Notes: a model not told the origin generated them from the sequence alone. Positions 1-7,850 are shown, counted from the first letter of the stretch. The stretch: 42,582 nt of DNA from JAPLSN01 sp964482955 (GCA_964482955.1 CAYZZW010000030.1:1-42582); one strand, 5' to 3'. Numbers and translations: made by a program.

Positions 1-1183
1 CGTGCCGCTCCGGCGGGACGGACTCCACGACGAGGGCCGGCGGTCGGTCAGCGGCGGGGGACAGAGGACGGGACGATTCGGTTCGCGTCGCGGCACCCCC
101 CCGGTCGAGCGGACGAGTCGGGTCGGAACGTTCGCCGGGCTTGCCGCGGACGAGGGAGCGGGCGGTTTCCAGGGTATCGGTCGATCCTCTGTCCCCGTCC
201 GCGTCGCGAACATCCGCCCAAAACGCGCCCGACGCCGCCGGATCGGACGGCTCGGCGTCGGCCACGGCCGTTTCGACGACGGCGGCTGCCGCGGGGGCGT
301 CGCGCTTGGGGAAAAAGACCGGGACGATGTCGGGGGCGCCGGCCGAAACGGTCTCGACGCCATCGGATCCTCCGTCCCCGGGCTGGGCTGACGGGGCGGA
401 TTCCAATCCTCTGTCCCCGGCTTGGACGGATTCCGCGGTTTGGGGACAGAGGATGCCGGCGCCGGCGTCGTCTGACGTTTCGGAAGCCGGGACCGGGCGG
501 GCATCGGACAGGGCGCTCGTCTTCAACTCGGGCAGGGGCGGAAGCTCGGGGGCGGAAAATTCGAAGGCTCCTGAATCCCCGGTCGAATCGGGGCTTCCCG
601 GCAAGCTGGCCGGAACGAAGGGTTCCCGACCGGGGACGGAGGATGCGCCGGCGTTGAAGGTTCGGCTGGCGGGGACAGAGGATGCCGGGGCGTCCAAATC
701 CCGGTCGGCGGGGACAGGGCTTGTCCGATCAGCCTCTGTCCCCCGGGCGAGTTCGCGGACGGCGATGACGAGCAGGACCGTGCCGAGGAACAGGACGCCT
801 CCGAAGATGCCGACAAGCGGGACGCCGAGAGCCCGGGCGGCGGGAACGGTCGCGAACCAGGTTTCCGGGTCGCGCAGGAAGGAATTGAGGATGACGAGGA
901 CCGAAAAGGGCACGACGGACGCGGTCACGTAATAGAGGAGGTCCTTCCGGAAACCGGGCAGGAACAGGACGAGGGCTTCCGCGAAGGCGTACAGCGGCAC
1001 CCCGATCGCGAGGGGGCCGAGGATTCCGACGAGGAAGGCGCCCGCCCGGGACGCGACACCGAAGTCCTCGACGCGGGCGAAGCCGAGCATGACGACGAAC
1101 GAGGCGACGAGGCCGGCGGCGGCCAGTATGGATCCGGCTATCAGGCTGACGAGTCTCGGTTGGTTGTTGGTGGAATCAGGCAC
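1..1183 (-). CDS. ftsK: Probable FtsK/SpoIIIE DNA translocase, N-terminal part (cut by window edge)
   Basis: The frame is open from a GTG at 1183 to the left edge (394 codons, no stop). The start is supported by TGGAGA about 8 nt upstream. Residues 1-137 hold four hydrophobic segments (about 12-35, 48-70, 78-98, 112-134), like the FtsK 4TM domain. From about residue 138 the protein becomes a low-complexity Ala/Pro/Ser/Asp linker, as in FtsK, where the linker joins the membrane anchor to the motor that pumps DNA at the division septum. The motor (Walker A/B, gamma domain) would lie outside the window, so the name rests on architecture alone. The linker DNA carries eight near-exact copies of GGGGACAGAGGAT in both orientations, read as GDRG, SSVP, ILCP, GTE or RPLSP depending on frame. 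It could be another 4TM protein with a disordered tail. Confidence 0.62.
   Translation of the reverse strand, partial: MPDSTNNQPRLVSLIAGSILAAAGLVASFVVMLGFARVEDFGVASRAGAFLVGILGPLAIGVPLYAFAEALVLFLPGFRKDLLYYVTASVVPFSVLVILNSFLRDPETWFATVPAARALGVPLVGIFGGVLFLGTVLLVIAVRELARGTEADRTSPVPADRDLDAPASSVPASRTFNAGASSVPGREPFVPASLPGSPDSTGDSGAFEFSAPELPPLPELKTSALSDARPVPASETSDDAGAGILCPQTAESVQAGDRGLESAPSAQPGDGGSDGVETVSAGAPDIVPVFFPKRDAPAAAAVVETAVADAEPSDPAASGAFWADVRDADGDRGSTDTLETARSLVRGKPGERSDPTRPLDRGGAATRTESSRPLSPAADRPPALVVESVPPERH
57..743. repeat. Cluster A of the 13-mer GGGGACAGAGGAT, inside the ftsK linker
   Basis: Exact copies are at 184-196 (minus), 406-418 (minus), 442-454 (plus) and 671-683 (plus). One-mismatch copies are at 57-69 (plus), 367-379 (minus), 632-644 (plus) and 731-743 (minus). 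A more decayed copy is at 710-722. Copies at 367/406 and at 632/671/710 are 39 nt apart and 406/442 are 36 nt apart. The 710 and 731 copies face each other and can form a roughly 12-bp hairpin with a single bulge. Flanks outside the 13-mer are not conserved, except weakly between the 632 and 671 units. Confidence 0.93.
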
Positions 1184-1220
1184 GCTGCAATCTCCAGACG
1201 CGGTTGGGAATCGGGACGAA

Positions 1221-1292
1221 GCGGGATCGATCCCGCGGGCCGTGTGACGGGCGAAGCCGCTCTCTTACGAGTATCGGCCGGTTTCGCCCGTC
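1221..1292. other. Two inverted repeats between uppP and ftsK
   Basis: The 156-bp gap between uppP and ftsK holds a perfect 16-bp palindrome GCGGGATCGATCCCGC (1221-1236). It also holds a hairpin with 14-nt arms and one mismatch (1246-1259 with 1279-1292). No T-run follows on the minus strand, so these are not clear intrinsic terminators. They may be an attenuator, an mRNA-stability element or an operator for ftsK. Confidence 0.5.
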
Positions 1293-1339
1293 GGGTTACC
1301 GCGCGGGGATGCGGATCGTACGGGTTTTATCCGCTTGTT

Positions 1340-2137
1340 TCAACGGAAGAACGCGATGCCGAGTATGCCCGCGGGAACGAGGTAGAGCGCGAACCACGCG
1401 AGCTTCCCTTTCTTGACGAGGGGGATGAGGAGGGACAGAGCGACGATTCCCACGACGAACGCCGCGAGCGAGGCGATGGCCAGCTGTCCGAATCCCACCG
1501 CGCCCGCGAGGGTGTCGAGATCCTTGAGGTCGAGGAGCAGGGCGCCGAGGATCGCGGGGATCGACAGGAGGAAGGCGAATTCCCCGGCGCGGTCGCGGTC
1601 GAGGCCGGCCGCGAGTCCGCCCGCGATCGTGATGCCCGAGCGGCTGATGCCGGGGAGCACGCCGACGCCCTGGGCGATCCCGACGAGGAGGCCGCCGGCC
1701 GGCCCGAGCTTCGCGTAGTCGCGCGATCCGCGGAAGAAATTCGTCGCGACGAGGATGCCGGCCGTGACGATGAAACAGACGCTCGTCGCGAGCGGGCCGA
1801 ATTCGGGCAGGAACTTCGAAATGCCCAGTCCGATGACCGCGGTCGCGCAGGTAGCGACGAAACCCGGCAGGACGATCGAGAGGATCGCGCCGTCGTCCGA
1901 GGCGGGCTTGCGGACGAGCCAGCGCCGGATCGCGGCGAAGATCTCGGCGAGGCGCGCGCGGAACACGACGACCACCGACAGCAGGGTGGCGACGTGCAGG
2001 GTGACGTCGAACAGGAGCGGCACGTCGTCGAGCCCGATCAGGCGCTTGAAGACGAGCAGGTGCCCGCTCGAGGAAATCGGGAGGAATTCGGCGATGCCCT
2101 GGAAGGCGCCGAGGACGAGGGCTTGCGGCGTGGTCAT
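1340..2137 (-). CDS. uppP: Undecaprenyl-diphosphatase UppP (BacA family)
   Basis: This integral membrane enzyme dephosphorylates undecaprenyl pyrophosphate to recycle the lipid carrier for peptidoglycan and other envelope polymers. The 265-residue length is typical. Both family signatures are visible: E17 with SSSGH at residues 22-26, and PGISRSG at 162-168 with the catalytic Arg166. Several hydrophobic helices span the rest, and the protein ends just after the last one. The ATG at 2137 was chosen because AGGAG lies 8 nt upstream and the family starts here; an upstream in-frame ATG at 2224 would add an uncharacteristic Arg-rich tail inside the preceding gene. It follows the alpha-amylase-fold gene by 55 nt and is probably co-transcribed with it. 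Loss or overexpression of this family alters bacitracin sensitivity in other bacteria. Confidence 0.95.
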   Translation of the reverse strand: MTTPQALVLGAFQGIAEFLPISSSGHLLVFKRLIGLDDVPLLFDVTLHVATLLSVVVVFRARLAEIFAAIRRWLVRKPASDDGAILSIVLPGFVATCATAVIGLGISKFLPEFGPLATSVCFIVTAGILVATNFFRGSRDYAKLGPAGGLLVGIAQGVGVLPGISRSGITIAGGLAAGLDRDRAGEFAFLLSIPAILGALLLDLKDLDTLAGAVGFGQLAIASLAAFVVGIVALSLLIPLVKKGKLAWFALYLVPAGILGIAFFR

Positions 2138-2192
2138 GCGTGGCTCCTGCTGGGTCCGGCGGGGCGGACGCTCCCGGACGGTCGTCGTCGCA

Positions 2193-4259
2193 TCAATAAA
2201 ATGCCGACGTGAGATCGAACACACGATATCCGAGAACGGCTAGATCGTCGATGACCAGCGTGCCGCGGAAGGAGCAGGGCGCGCCGGAGTCCGACGTGAA
2301 ATCGTATGACGTCCCCTGGAGATCGAGGCCGGCCGACCGGCCGTTCCCGGAGGGGCCGAGCGGTATTTCGACGCGCCCGGGCGCGGTCTTGTCCGCGGTT
2401 TCGAGCGCGGCGACGCAGACCACGGCGCGACCCGATTCCCCGCCGCGCGCGATCCACCACGCGAGCCCGGGGGCGGTTCGCCGTTCCGCGATGGCGGCGC
2501 GGGCCATGAAGGGCTTCAGCGCCGCGTACACCCGTTCGATGCGCACGTAGCGGCGAGCGGCCTCGACGTCGCCGACCCAGGTCATCTCCGCCGCCGATAC
2601 GCCCGCGGCGTAGAGCCCGTGCGACAGATCCTGGTATCCCATCGTCTCGTGGAGCGGCCGTCTGCCCGCGCCGACGGAGAGGAAGCGCGCGACGAAGTGC
2701 CGGAGCGCCGCGCGTTCGCGGCCGAGCAGGGCCGGAAGCGGCGTGCCCCACATCCGGGTATCCCCCGAGTCGTGCGTGTCGAGGGCGAAGCAGACGGTCG
2801 CGTTCCTCGCGGCGCCGTCCTTCGCCGCCGCGAGGCGGTCGTACAGCGCGAAGGCGTCTTCGAGGTGGGCTTGGTCGATGCCCCGGAGCATGTCGTCGCC
2901 GAGGAGGACGTCGAACCCCATGGCGCCGAAGTCGGCGGTTTCCGCGCCCGAACGCCCCGCGAACGCCCCGATCGACGGCGCGTTCCCTTCGCGCGCCTTC
3001 GCGATCACGGCGGCCAGGATCGCGGGCGTGGGACGGTCGGAGGCCGGCAGGGTCCCTTGATCGTCCAGCGTCGAGTCGAGGACGTGGTCGAGGCCGTCCA
3101 TGCAGACGAAATCGAAGCCGGCGAGTTCGCGCCAATACGGAAACACCGAGGCCAGGAGCCCGAGCGCTTCCGCGTTGACGGTCGGCAGCCGTTCGCGGCC
3201 GGGGGCGCGGTTCGGTGGCAGCCCGTCGTAGAGCGCGTACGGCGTCACGACGCCCGACGAACGCGCGGACGCGTCGTCTCCTCGTTCGTTGCGGCAGAGG
3301 TAGACCGGCGCGCCGGTTTCGTCGTCGAACCGCGCGAATTCGGGAAGCCCGAGGCCGTCCGCGGCCTGCGCGGGGAGCGGCCAGAATCCTTCGGCGATGA
3401 GGCTCCGGATGGCTTCGTAATACGCGCGGGTCGTGAAGGATCGTTCCTTGAGTCCGGTTCCCAGGGAGTCGGTACCGGCGTCCGACGTGTCGACGGGTCC
3501 CGCCTTGGCGCGCGAGAACATCGGGAAACCGGTCCGTTCCTTGACCAGCGCGACGATCGCGGCGACGCGTCCGGCGGTGGCCGCGCGGGCCGCGCGGTCG
3601 TAGGGGTGCCCGCCCGGCTCGACCGTCCTCCGGTCGGCGGCGAGCTTGATCCACGCGAAGCTTTCGGGAAAATCGAGCGCGACGCGCGAATGCGGCGCGA
3701 CGCAGGCGGAGAGCTCGTAGCCGACGGTCTTCCCGAGGAGGCGGCACGCTTCCATGAAGGCGCGGAGCTGCCGGAGCGGACCGATCCCCGCGGCCGCGAG
3801 ATCGATGTCGACGAGCTCGGCCGCTATCTCGAACGGGTCCTCGATGGCGGCCAACGCGTCGAACTGGCAGGGATGGAACGGGGCGAGCCGTATCGAGGCG
3901 GACGCGATGGCGGGCAGCAGTTTCGCGGCGGTGAGGAAGGTGCCCGGCCGGCCGTCGACTCCCGTGGCCCGCGCGTCGAGGTAGCAGAAATCCGTATCGG
4001 CCATCCACGACGTGTCGCGCGCCGCCGCGCGGGGGCTCGCGCGCGAGCGGCGGTCGGACAGCTCGGAGAACAGGACCGCGAACGTCGCGTCGCCGATCCC
4101 GAGCAGCTCGCGTTGGGTGCGCTCCACGGGGATTCCGGCCTCGAGTTCTTCCGCGAGCTCGATGGCGCGTTTGCGGTCCGCGAGGGACGACGCGAGCACG
4201 AATTCGATGTCCTTCCAGACGCCCGCCTCGACGGCGCCGCCCTGTCCCCCGCGGTTCAC
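2193..4259 (-). CDS. Putative alpha-amylase-superfamily (GH13-like) protein
   Basis: This 688-residue protein starts at GTG 4259, overlapping the stop of the M20 gene as GTGA. A continuous frame runs much further upstream but only as antisense-type, Arg-rich sequence, so it was trimmed. The body looks like a TIM-barrel glycosidase. GKTVGYELSACVAPHSR (about 177-192) sits like GH13 region I, GFDFVCMDGLDHVLD (381-395) like region II with Asp388 as candidate nucleophile, and an LDTHDSGD motif near residue 495 like region IV. The last 130 residues could be a beta-sandwich C domain. I see no signal peptide, so it is probably cytoplasmic. The substrate is unknown. It could be a glucan-transferring enzyme or an inactive relative. 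The first codons contain GGGGGACAGGGC, a possible decayed copy of the window's 13-mer. Confidence 0.55.
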   Translation of the reverse strand: MNRGGQGGAVEAGVWKDIEFVLASSLADRKRAIELAEELEAGIPVERTQRELLGIGDATFAVLFSELSDRRSRASPRAAARDTSWMADTDFCYLDARATGVDGRPGTFLTAAKLLPAIASASIRLAPFHPCQFDALAAIEDPFEIAAELVDIDLAAAGIGPLRQLRAFMEACRLLGKTVGYELSACVAPHSRVALDFPESFAWIKLAADRRTVEPGGHPYDRAARAATAGRVAAIVALVKERTGFPMFSRAKAGPVDTSDAGTDSLGTGLKERSFTTRAYYEAIRSLIAEGFWPLPAQAADGLGLPEFARFDDETGAPVYLCRNERGDDASARSSGVVTPYALYDGLPPNRAPGRERLPTVNAEALGLLASVFPYWRELAGFDFVCMDGLDHVLDSTLDDQGTLPASDRPTPAILAAVIAKAREGNAPSIGAFAGRSGAETADFGAMGFDVLLGDDMLRGIDQAHLEDAFALYDRLAAAKDGAARNATVCFALDTHDSGDTRMWGTPLPALLGRERAALRHFVARFLSVGAGRRPLHETMGYQDLSHGLYAAGVSAAEMTWVGDVEAARRYVRIERVYAALKPFMARAAIAERRTAPGLAWWIARGGESGRAVVCVAALETADKTAPGRVEIPLGPSGNGRSAGLDLQGTSYDFTSDSGAPCSFRGTLVIDDLAVLGYRVFDLTSAFY

Positions 4260-5440
4260 CCGAGCTCCCCGCGCCCCAGCGCCGCGGCGAGCGCCTCGGC
4301 GGCCGACAGGTTCACGAGGGCCAGGTCGCGCAGGAGGCGTTCGTCGACGTCGAAGCGGGGATTGTGGTTCGGCTTGTCGATGCCCTGGAGTGGGGCCTGG
4401 GTGTCGAAGAACCAGAAGCAGCTGGGCACCCGCTTGAGGAAATAGGCGAAGTCCTCGCCGCCCATGCTGGGAACCGCGAGGTCCACGACCCGCGCGTCGC
4501 CGAGGACCGCGCGGGCGGCGTCCCGCGCGACGCGCGTGGCGCCCGCGTGGTTCACGAGGGTCGGGTAGCCGCCGAGCCAGTCGAACGAGCAGGTCGTGCC
4601 CGTCGCCCGGGCGATCCCTTCGCCGATCTCGCGGAGGCGCCGTTCCGCGAGTTCGCGGTTCGCCGCGGACAGCGTCCTGACCGTCCCCTCGACGAACGCG
4701 CGCTCGGGGATGATGTTGAACGCGTTGCCCGACTCGACGCGGCAGACGCTGATGACGACCGGTTCCGTCTGGTCGAATTCCCGGGCGCGGAGCGACTGGC
4801 ACCCGAGGATGAATTCGGCGAGCGCGGGGATGGGATCGACCGCGCGGTGCGGCTCCGCGCCGTGCCCGCCGCGTCCCTCGAACACGGCGCGGAAGCGGTC
4901 CGACGAGGCCATGAAGGGACCGGGCAGGAAGCCGGCCTGGCCCGGAGCCAGCTCGGAGGACAGGTCCCCGACGTGTCCGCCCACGATGGCGCCGACTCCG
5001 TCCAGGCAGCCGGCTTCGATCATGCCGACGGCGCCGAAGAAGCCTTCCTCGCCGGGCTGGAACACGAGGCGAATCCGGAAATCCGTCTTCGTTCCCGAGA
5101 GCAGCTCCGCGCATCCGAGCAGGGCCGCGGCGTGCGCGTCGTGGCCGCACACGTGCATGCGGCCCGAGTGCCGGCTGGCGTACGGCAGTCCGGTGTCCTC
5201 GAGGATGGGCAGCGCGTCCATGTCCGCCCGCACGGCGACGAGGGGGCCGCGGTCGCCGAAGTCGGCGATGACGCCCTTGCCGCAGGCAACGGGCTTCGCG
5301 CCGCACGCCCGCAGCGCATTTTCCACGTACGTCACGGTCTCGGGCAGGTCGAGGCCCACTTCCGGGATGGCGTGGAGCGCCTGGCGGTGGCGGCGCGCGG
5401 ACGCGTCGAGACGCTCGAGCGCGGTGTCGTCGAATTTCAT
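4256..5440 (-). CDS. M20D-family amidohydrolase (hippurate/N-acyl-amino-acid hydrolase type)
   Basis: This 394-residue zinc-dependent amidohydrolase is expected to cleave N-acyl amino acids or related amides in the cytoplasm. Family motifs are clear: RADMDALP (71-78), HVCGHDAHAA with Cys98 and His100, QPGEEG with Glu131/Glu132, a GGHGAEPH dimerisation-domain motif, and SMGGEDFAYFL near the C terminus. The start at 5440 has GGAGG 4 nt upstream. It lies 13 nt after the unknown 130-residue gene, and its TGA overlaps the next start by 4 nt, so translation of these genes is probably coupled. The substrate cannot be read from sequence; hippurate, N-acetyl-diaminopimelate and indole-acyl amino acids are all known for M20D. 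Confidence 0.87.
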   Translation of the reverse strand: MKFDDTALERLDASARRHRQALHAIPEVGLDLPETVTYVENALRACGAKPVACGKGVIADFGDRGPLVAVRADMDALPILEDTGLPYASRHSGRMHVCGHDAHAAALLGCAELLSGTKTDFRIRLVFQPGEEGFFGAVGMIEAGCLDGVGAIVGGHVGDLSSELAPGQAGFLPGPFMASSDRFRAVFEGRGGHGAEPHRAVDPIPALAEFILGCQSLRAREFDQTEPVVISVCRVESGNAFNIIPERAFVEGTVRTLSAANRELAERRLREIGEGIARATGTTCSFDWLGGYPTLVNHAGATRVARDAARAVLGDARVVDLAVPSMGGEDFAYFLKRVPSCFWFFDTQAPLQGIDKPNHNPRFDVDERLLRDLALVNLSAAEALAAALGRGELG

Positions 5441-5453
5441 GAAGCCTCCCCGG

Positions 5454-5846
5454 TCAGGCGCGGCGCCGGCGGACGCCGGACAGGAAGTCGCCCGAGCCCT
5501 GTATCGAGCGCTCCACCAGGTCGCGGATGGCCGGCTCGAGGGCTCCGGCCGCGCGCGAAAAGCGGTCGAGGACCGACGACGCGTCGAAGATCCCGTCGGG
5601 GACGAGGATGGGCGTCATGTTCGCGACGCACGAATCCTCGCCTTCGTCCACCTTGTTGTGGGCGTAGCCCTCGGCTTCCGTCCAAGTGAGGGTGTGGGGA
5701 TCGTCCGGCTTGCCGTAGACGAGCTGGAAGCCCGTCAGGGGGCCGCGTTCCCGCTCGTACCAGACGTACAGCTCGAAATAGTCGTCGAGGAAGAGCCTGC
5801 GGAAGCCGCGCGGTTCCTGGCGAAGGTTCGGGAATTCATTGAGCAT
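5454..5846 (-). CDS. Conserved-looking protein of unknown function (130 aa)
   Basis: I do not recognise this protein. It is small, soluble and acidic, with no signal peptide or membrane segment. It has a Trp/Tyr-rich core (DYFELYVWYER, HTLTWTEAEGYAHNKVDEGED, about residues 21-70) that looks like a beta-sheet fold, then an amphipathic helix region and an Arg-rich end. The start at 5846 lies only 4 nt beyond the stop of the HD-domain gene, and the M20 gene follows 13 nt downstream, so it is a middle cistron of this operon. Codon and base composition match the neighbours. Confidence 0.72.
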   Translation of the reverse strand: MLNEFPNLRQEPRGFRRLFLDDYFELYVWYERERGPLTGFQLVYGKPDDPHTLTWTEAEGYAHNKVDEGEDSCVANMTPILVPDGIFDASSVLDRFSRAAGALEPAIRDLVERSIQGSGDFLSGVRRRRA

Positions 5847-5850
5847 GGCG

Positions 5851-6945
5851 TCACTCCACGTATTGCCTGACGGACTTGCGGCCGTCGGGCGCGCGATAGG
5901 GATTCTTCGAGTTGCGGAGGTACTGGCGGTACGCGGCGCAGGCTTCGTGGTAGCGCTCCGGACCGCGGAACATGGACAGCTCGTCGCAGCGGTACAGCTC
6001 GAGGAGACGGGGATACAGGGGATTCCCCATGGTCGACCGGATCCGCTCCTGCGACGGGTCGAGGCAGACGGCGGGCATCATGTGCTGCCGCACGAGGAAG
6101 TCGACCCGGGCGCACAGGTCCCGCGGGAAGCCCAGGCGGGCGAGGAAGTCCCGGGCGATGTCGGCCCCGAGTTCCGCGTGGCGGTCGAAACGGCGTCCCT
6201 TGCTGCCCGTCGCCGCCGGCTTTCCCGAATCGTGCAGGAGCAGGGCCAGCGCGACGGTGAGGTCCGTGTCCTTCCGGTGGCGGAAGGTTTCCATGGTGTG
6301 GCGCCAGACGTCCCCTTCGGGATGGAAATCCTTGGAATGCTCGACGCCGTGCAGCCCGGCGAGCTCGGGCCAGTGTCGGTCGAGGAAGCCGGAATCGAGC
6401 AGGAACTGGAACGCCCGCTCGGGATGATGCCCCGTCAGCGCGAGGACGAGCAGGTCCCGCTGCCAGTCGGCCGACAGGGTACTCGGGATGTCGACGGCGA
6501 CGGGCTCGATCCGGTAGGGATACCGCGCGAGGAGGACCGCCGTCTCGAACAGCAGGGTCTCCGCGTCGCCCGACGCCGCCGACGCGACGGGGCTCCTGAG
6601 CAGGGGATAGGCGTCTTCCGGAAACCGGAAGGCTTTCCGGCGCGGCGAGTACGCGAGGTCGAGCTGCGGGAAGGCGTGCCGGGACCGGAAGCCGCCTCCG
6701 TCCGCGAGGTCGTCGAGACAGCTCAGCCTGGTTTCCGAGTCGCCCGTCCGGAACGAGCAATCGGCGTAGGGCAATCGCGGAAACTCGAGGGGCTCGAAAC
6801 GCGCGGCCGCGTCCCGCAGGTCGCCCGCGAGCGTTTCGAAGCGTATCGGCGCGGGAGGGAGGTTCCAGAAGCGGTCGAGGGCCGTATAGGACGATTCGAG
6901 GATGTCGCCTGGCTTGATCGGATCGACCCGCGAGCCGGTTTCCAT
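5851..6945 (-). CDS. HD-domain protein resembling the C-terminal half of CCA-adding enzymes
   Basis: This 364-residue protein has a clear HD phosphohydrolase motif. HPEGDVWRHTMET (208-220) supplies the first His (His216), and LLLHDSGKP (235-243) supplies the HD pair (His238, Asp239). A helical tail follows with QHMMP and R..CDELS-like sequence. The same layout occurs in bacterial tRNA nucleotidyltransferase/poly(A) polymerase enzymes, where HD acts as a 2',3'-cyclic phosphatase. The upstream nucleotidyltransferase signature (GG..RD..LG and DxD) is absent. Residues 60-115 could be a degenerate remnant. The ATG at 6945 is the best start but has no strong Shine-Dalgarno. Downstream genes follow within 4-13 nt. 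Confidence 0.75.
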   Translation of the reverse strand: METGSRVDPIKPGDILESSYTALDRFWNLPPAPIRFETLAGDLRDAAARFEPLEFPRLPYADCSFRTGDSETRLSCLDDLADGGGFRSRHAFPQLDLAYSPRRKAFRFPEDAYPLLRSPVASAASGDAETLLFETAVLLARYPYRIEPVAVDIPSTLSADWQRDLLVLALTGHHPERAFQFLLDSGFLDRHWPELAGLHGVEHSKDFHPEGDVWRHTMETFRHRKDTDLTVALALLLHDSGKPAATGSKGRRFDRHAELGADIARDFLARLGFPRDLCARVDFLVRQHMMPAVCLDPSQERIRSTMGNPLYPRLLELYRCDELSMFRGPERYHEACAAYRQYLRNSKNPYRAPDGRKSVRQYVE

Positions 6946-6995
6946 GATTCGACCATAACGCCGGGGAGCGCGCGCTGTAAACCCGGCGGGGACGG

Positions 6996-7391
6996 CTACT
7001 CGGTCTTCGGCTCGGCCAGTTTCGCCTCGACGTTCGGGTACACCTTCCTGGCGAGGATCAGGTAGCGCTGCGGGAGCTCCGCGCCGTACTGCTCGTACAT
7101 CGCGAACAGGGTCTTGAACTTGTCCGCCGACACTTCGTACGCGCCCCGCTTGTAGTGGATGAAGGCGATTTCGTACGTGCACGCGGCCACCTTGGAGAGA
7201 TCCGACGAAAACAGCTCGAGGCCCTTTCCGTAGTAGTCCAGGGCGGCCTGGTAATCGTACCGGTCGGACGCCTCCTGGGCGCGCTGGGTGATCTGTTCGA
7301 AGGTCATGTCGTCGGTGACGACCGCGGGCTTGCTCGCGCACGAGGCGAAGAGGGCGGCGGCGAGTATCAGGGCGATGGGGAGACGGTTCAT
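6996..7391 (-). CDS. Small lipoprotein with a TPR-like helical body
   Basis: This 131-residue protein has a short basic start, a hydrophobic core and a lipobox ending LFASC (Cys18), so it is probably a lipid-anchored envelope protein. The mature part is helical. It contains one recognisable tetratricopeptide-like unit (DYQAALDYYGKGLELFSSD, about 46-64) and a second weaker one (YKRGAYEVSADKFKTLFAMYE), typical of protein-protein scaffolding. The start at 7391 follows the Cys-rich small gene by 10 nt, and the HD-domain gene starts 50 nt downstream. The specific function is unknown. Confidence 0.78.
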   Translation of the reverse strand: MNRLPIALILAAALFASCASKPAVVTDDMTFEQITQRAQEASDRYDYQAALDYYGKGLELFSSDLSKVAACTYEIAFIHYKRGAYEVSADKFKTLFAMYEQYGAELPQRYLILARKVYPNVEAKLAEPKTE

Positions 7392-7401
7392 GGCGTTGGG
7401 C

Positions 7402-7731
7402 TCACTTCGAGTAGAGTTCGTCGCGGTCGGGCAGGACGCTGCGCAGGTCGTTCATGAAGTCGGACGGATCGCCCATGTCTTCGTAGGCGTCGCAGGCGGC
7501 GATGCTCCTCCGGGCGACGGTGAAATACTTGTAGATCTTTTCCTCGCCGAGCTTCTTCTTCCACTTGCCGGCGTCGCAGCGCACGCGGAGGTAGTACGCC
7601 CCGTCGCGTTCGGCCGGCGAGGGAACCAGTTTGCAGTGGATGCAGTTGGCGCAATGGATCGGGGCGTTCTTCCCGGCGATCGTTTCGAGGGTTTCGTCGA
7701 TGGTCGTCTCGGTTCGCATGATCGTTTCCAT
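7402..7731 (-). CDS. Small Cys-rich protein of unknown function (possible metal site)
   Basis: The 109-residue product contains CANCIHCK (about 28-35) and later RCDAGKW and AACDAYED, giving Cys-x2-Cys-x2-Cys plus two further Cys residues. That spacing suits a zinc or iron-sulfur site. There is no signal peptide. The ATG at 7731 was chosen because GGAAGG lies about 8-10 nt upstream; an in-frame ATG at 7719 is an alternative. It is the first gene after the minus-strand promoter at 7791-7819 and likely heads the block running down to ftsK. I do not recognise the family. Confidence 0.72.
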   Translation of the reverse strand: METIMRTETTIDETLETIAGKNAPIHCANCIHCKLVPSPAERDGAYYLRVRCDAGKWKKKLGEEKIYKYFTVARRSIAACDAYEDMGDPSDFMNDLRSVLPDRDELYSK

Positions 7732-7790
7732 TATAACACCTTCCGCGCGAAGATCCGCGGCCGAACGTCGGAAAGTCCCGACATCCGCCC

Positions 7791-7819
7791 ATGATACGAT
7801 TTCGGTTCCTTTTAGGCAA
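7791..7819 (-). promoter_or_regulatory. Candidate sigma70-type promoter for the 7731-to-1 gene block
   Basis: On the minus strand TTGCCT (7819-7814) and TATCAT (7796-7791) are 17 nt apart, about 60 nt upstream of the first start codon of the block. Confidence 0.55.
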
Positions 7820-7850
7820 GCCTTGAGCCCGTACGACCGATGGGCGCCGT

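Noticed and set aside
1431..1443. AGGGACAGAGCGA in uppP as a repeat copy
   Set aside because: Three or more mismatches, and the codons fit a normal hydrophobic helix (VALSLL) of UppP.
2619..4445. Long plus-strand open frame opposite the alpha-amylase-fold and M20 genes
   Set aside because: It is an antisense frame typical of GC-rich DNA: Arg/Glu/Gly-rich, no motifs. The minus-strand genes have family signatures, starts and overlaps.
4260..5306. N-terminal extension that would make the alpha-amylase-fold protein 1,037 residues long
   Set aside because: The extra part is Arg-rich and lies out of frame over the well-conserved M20 gene. GTG 4259 with a GTGA overlap is the natural start.
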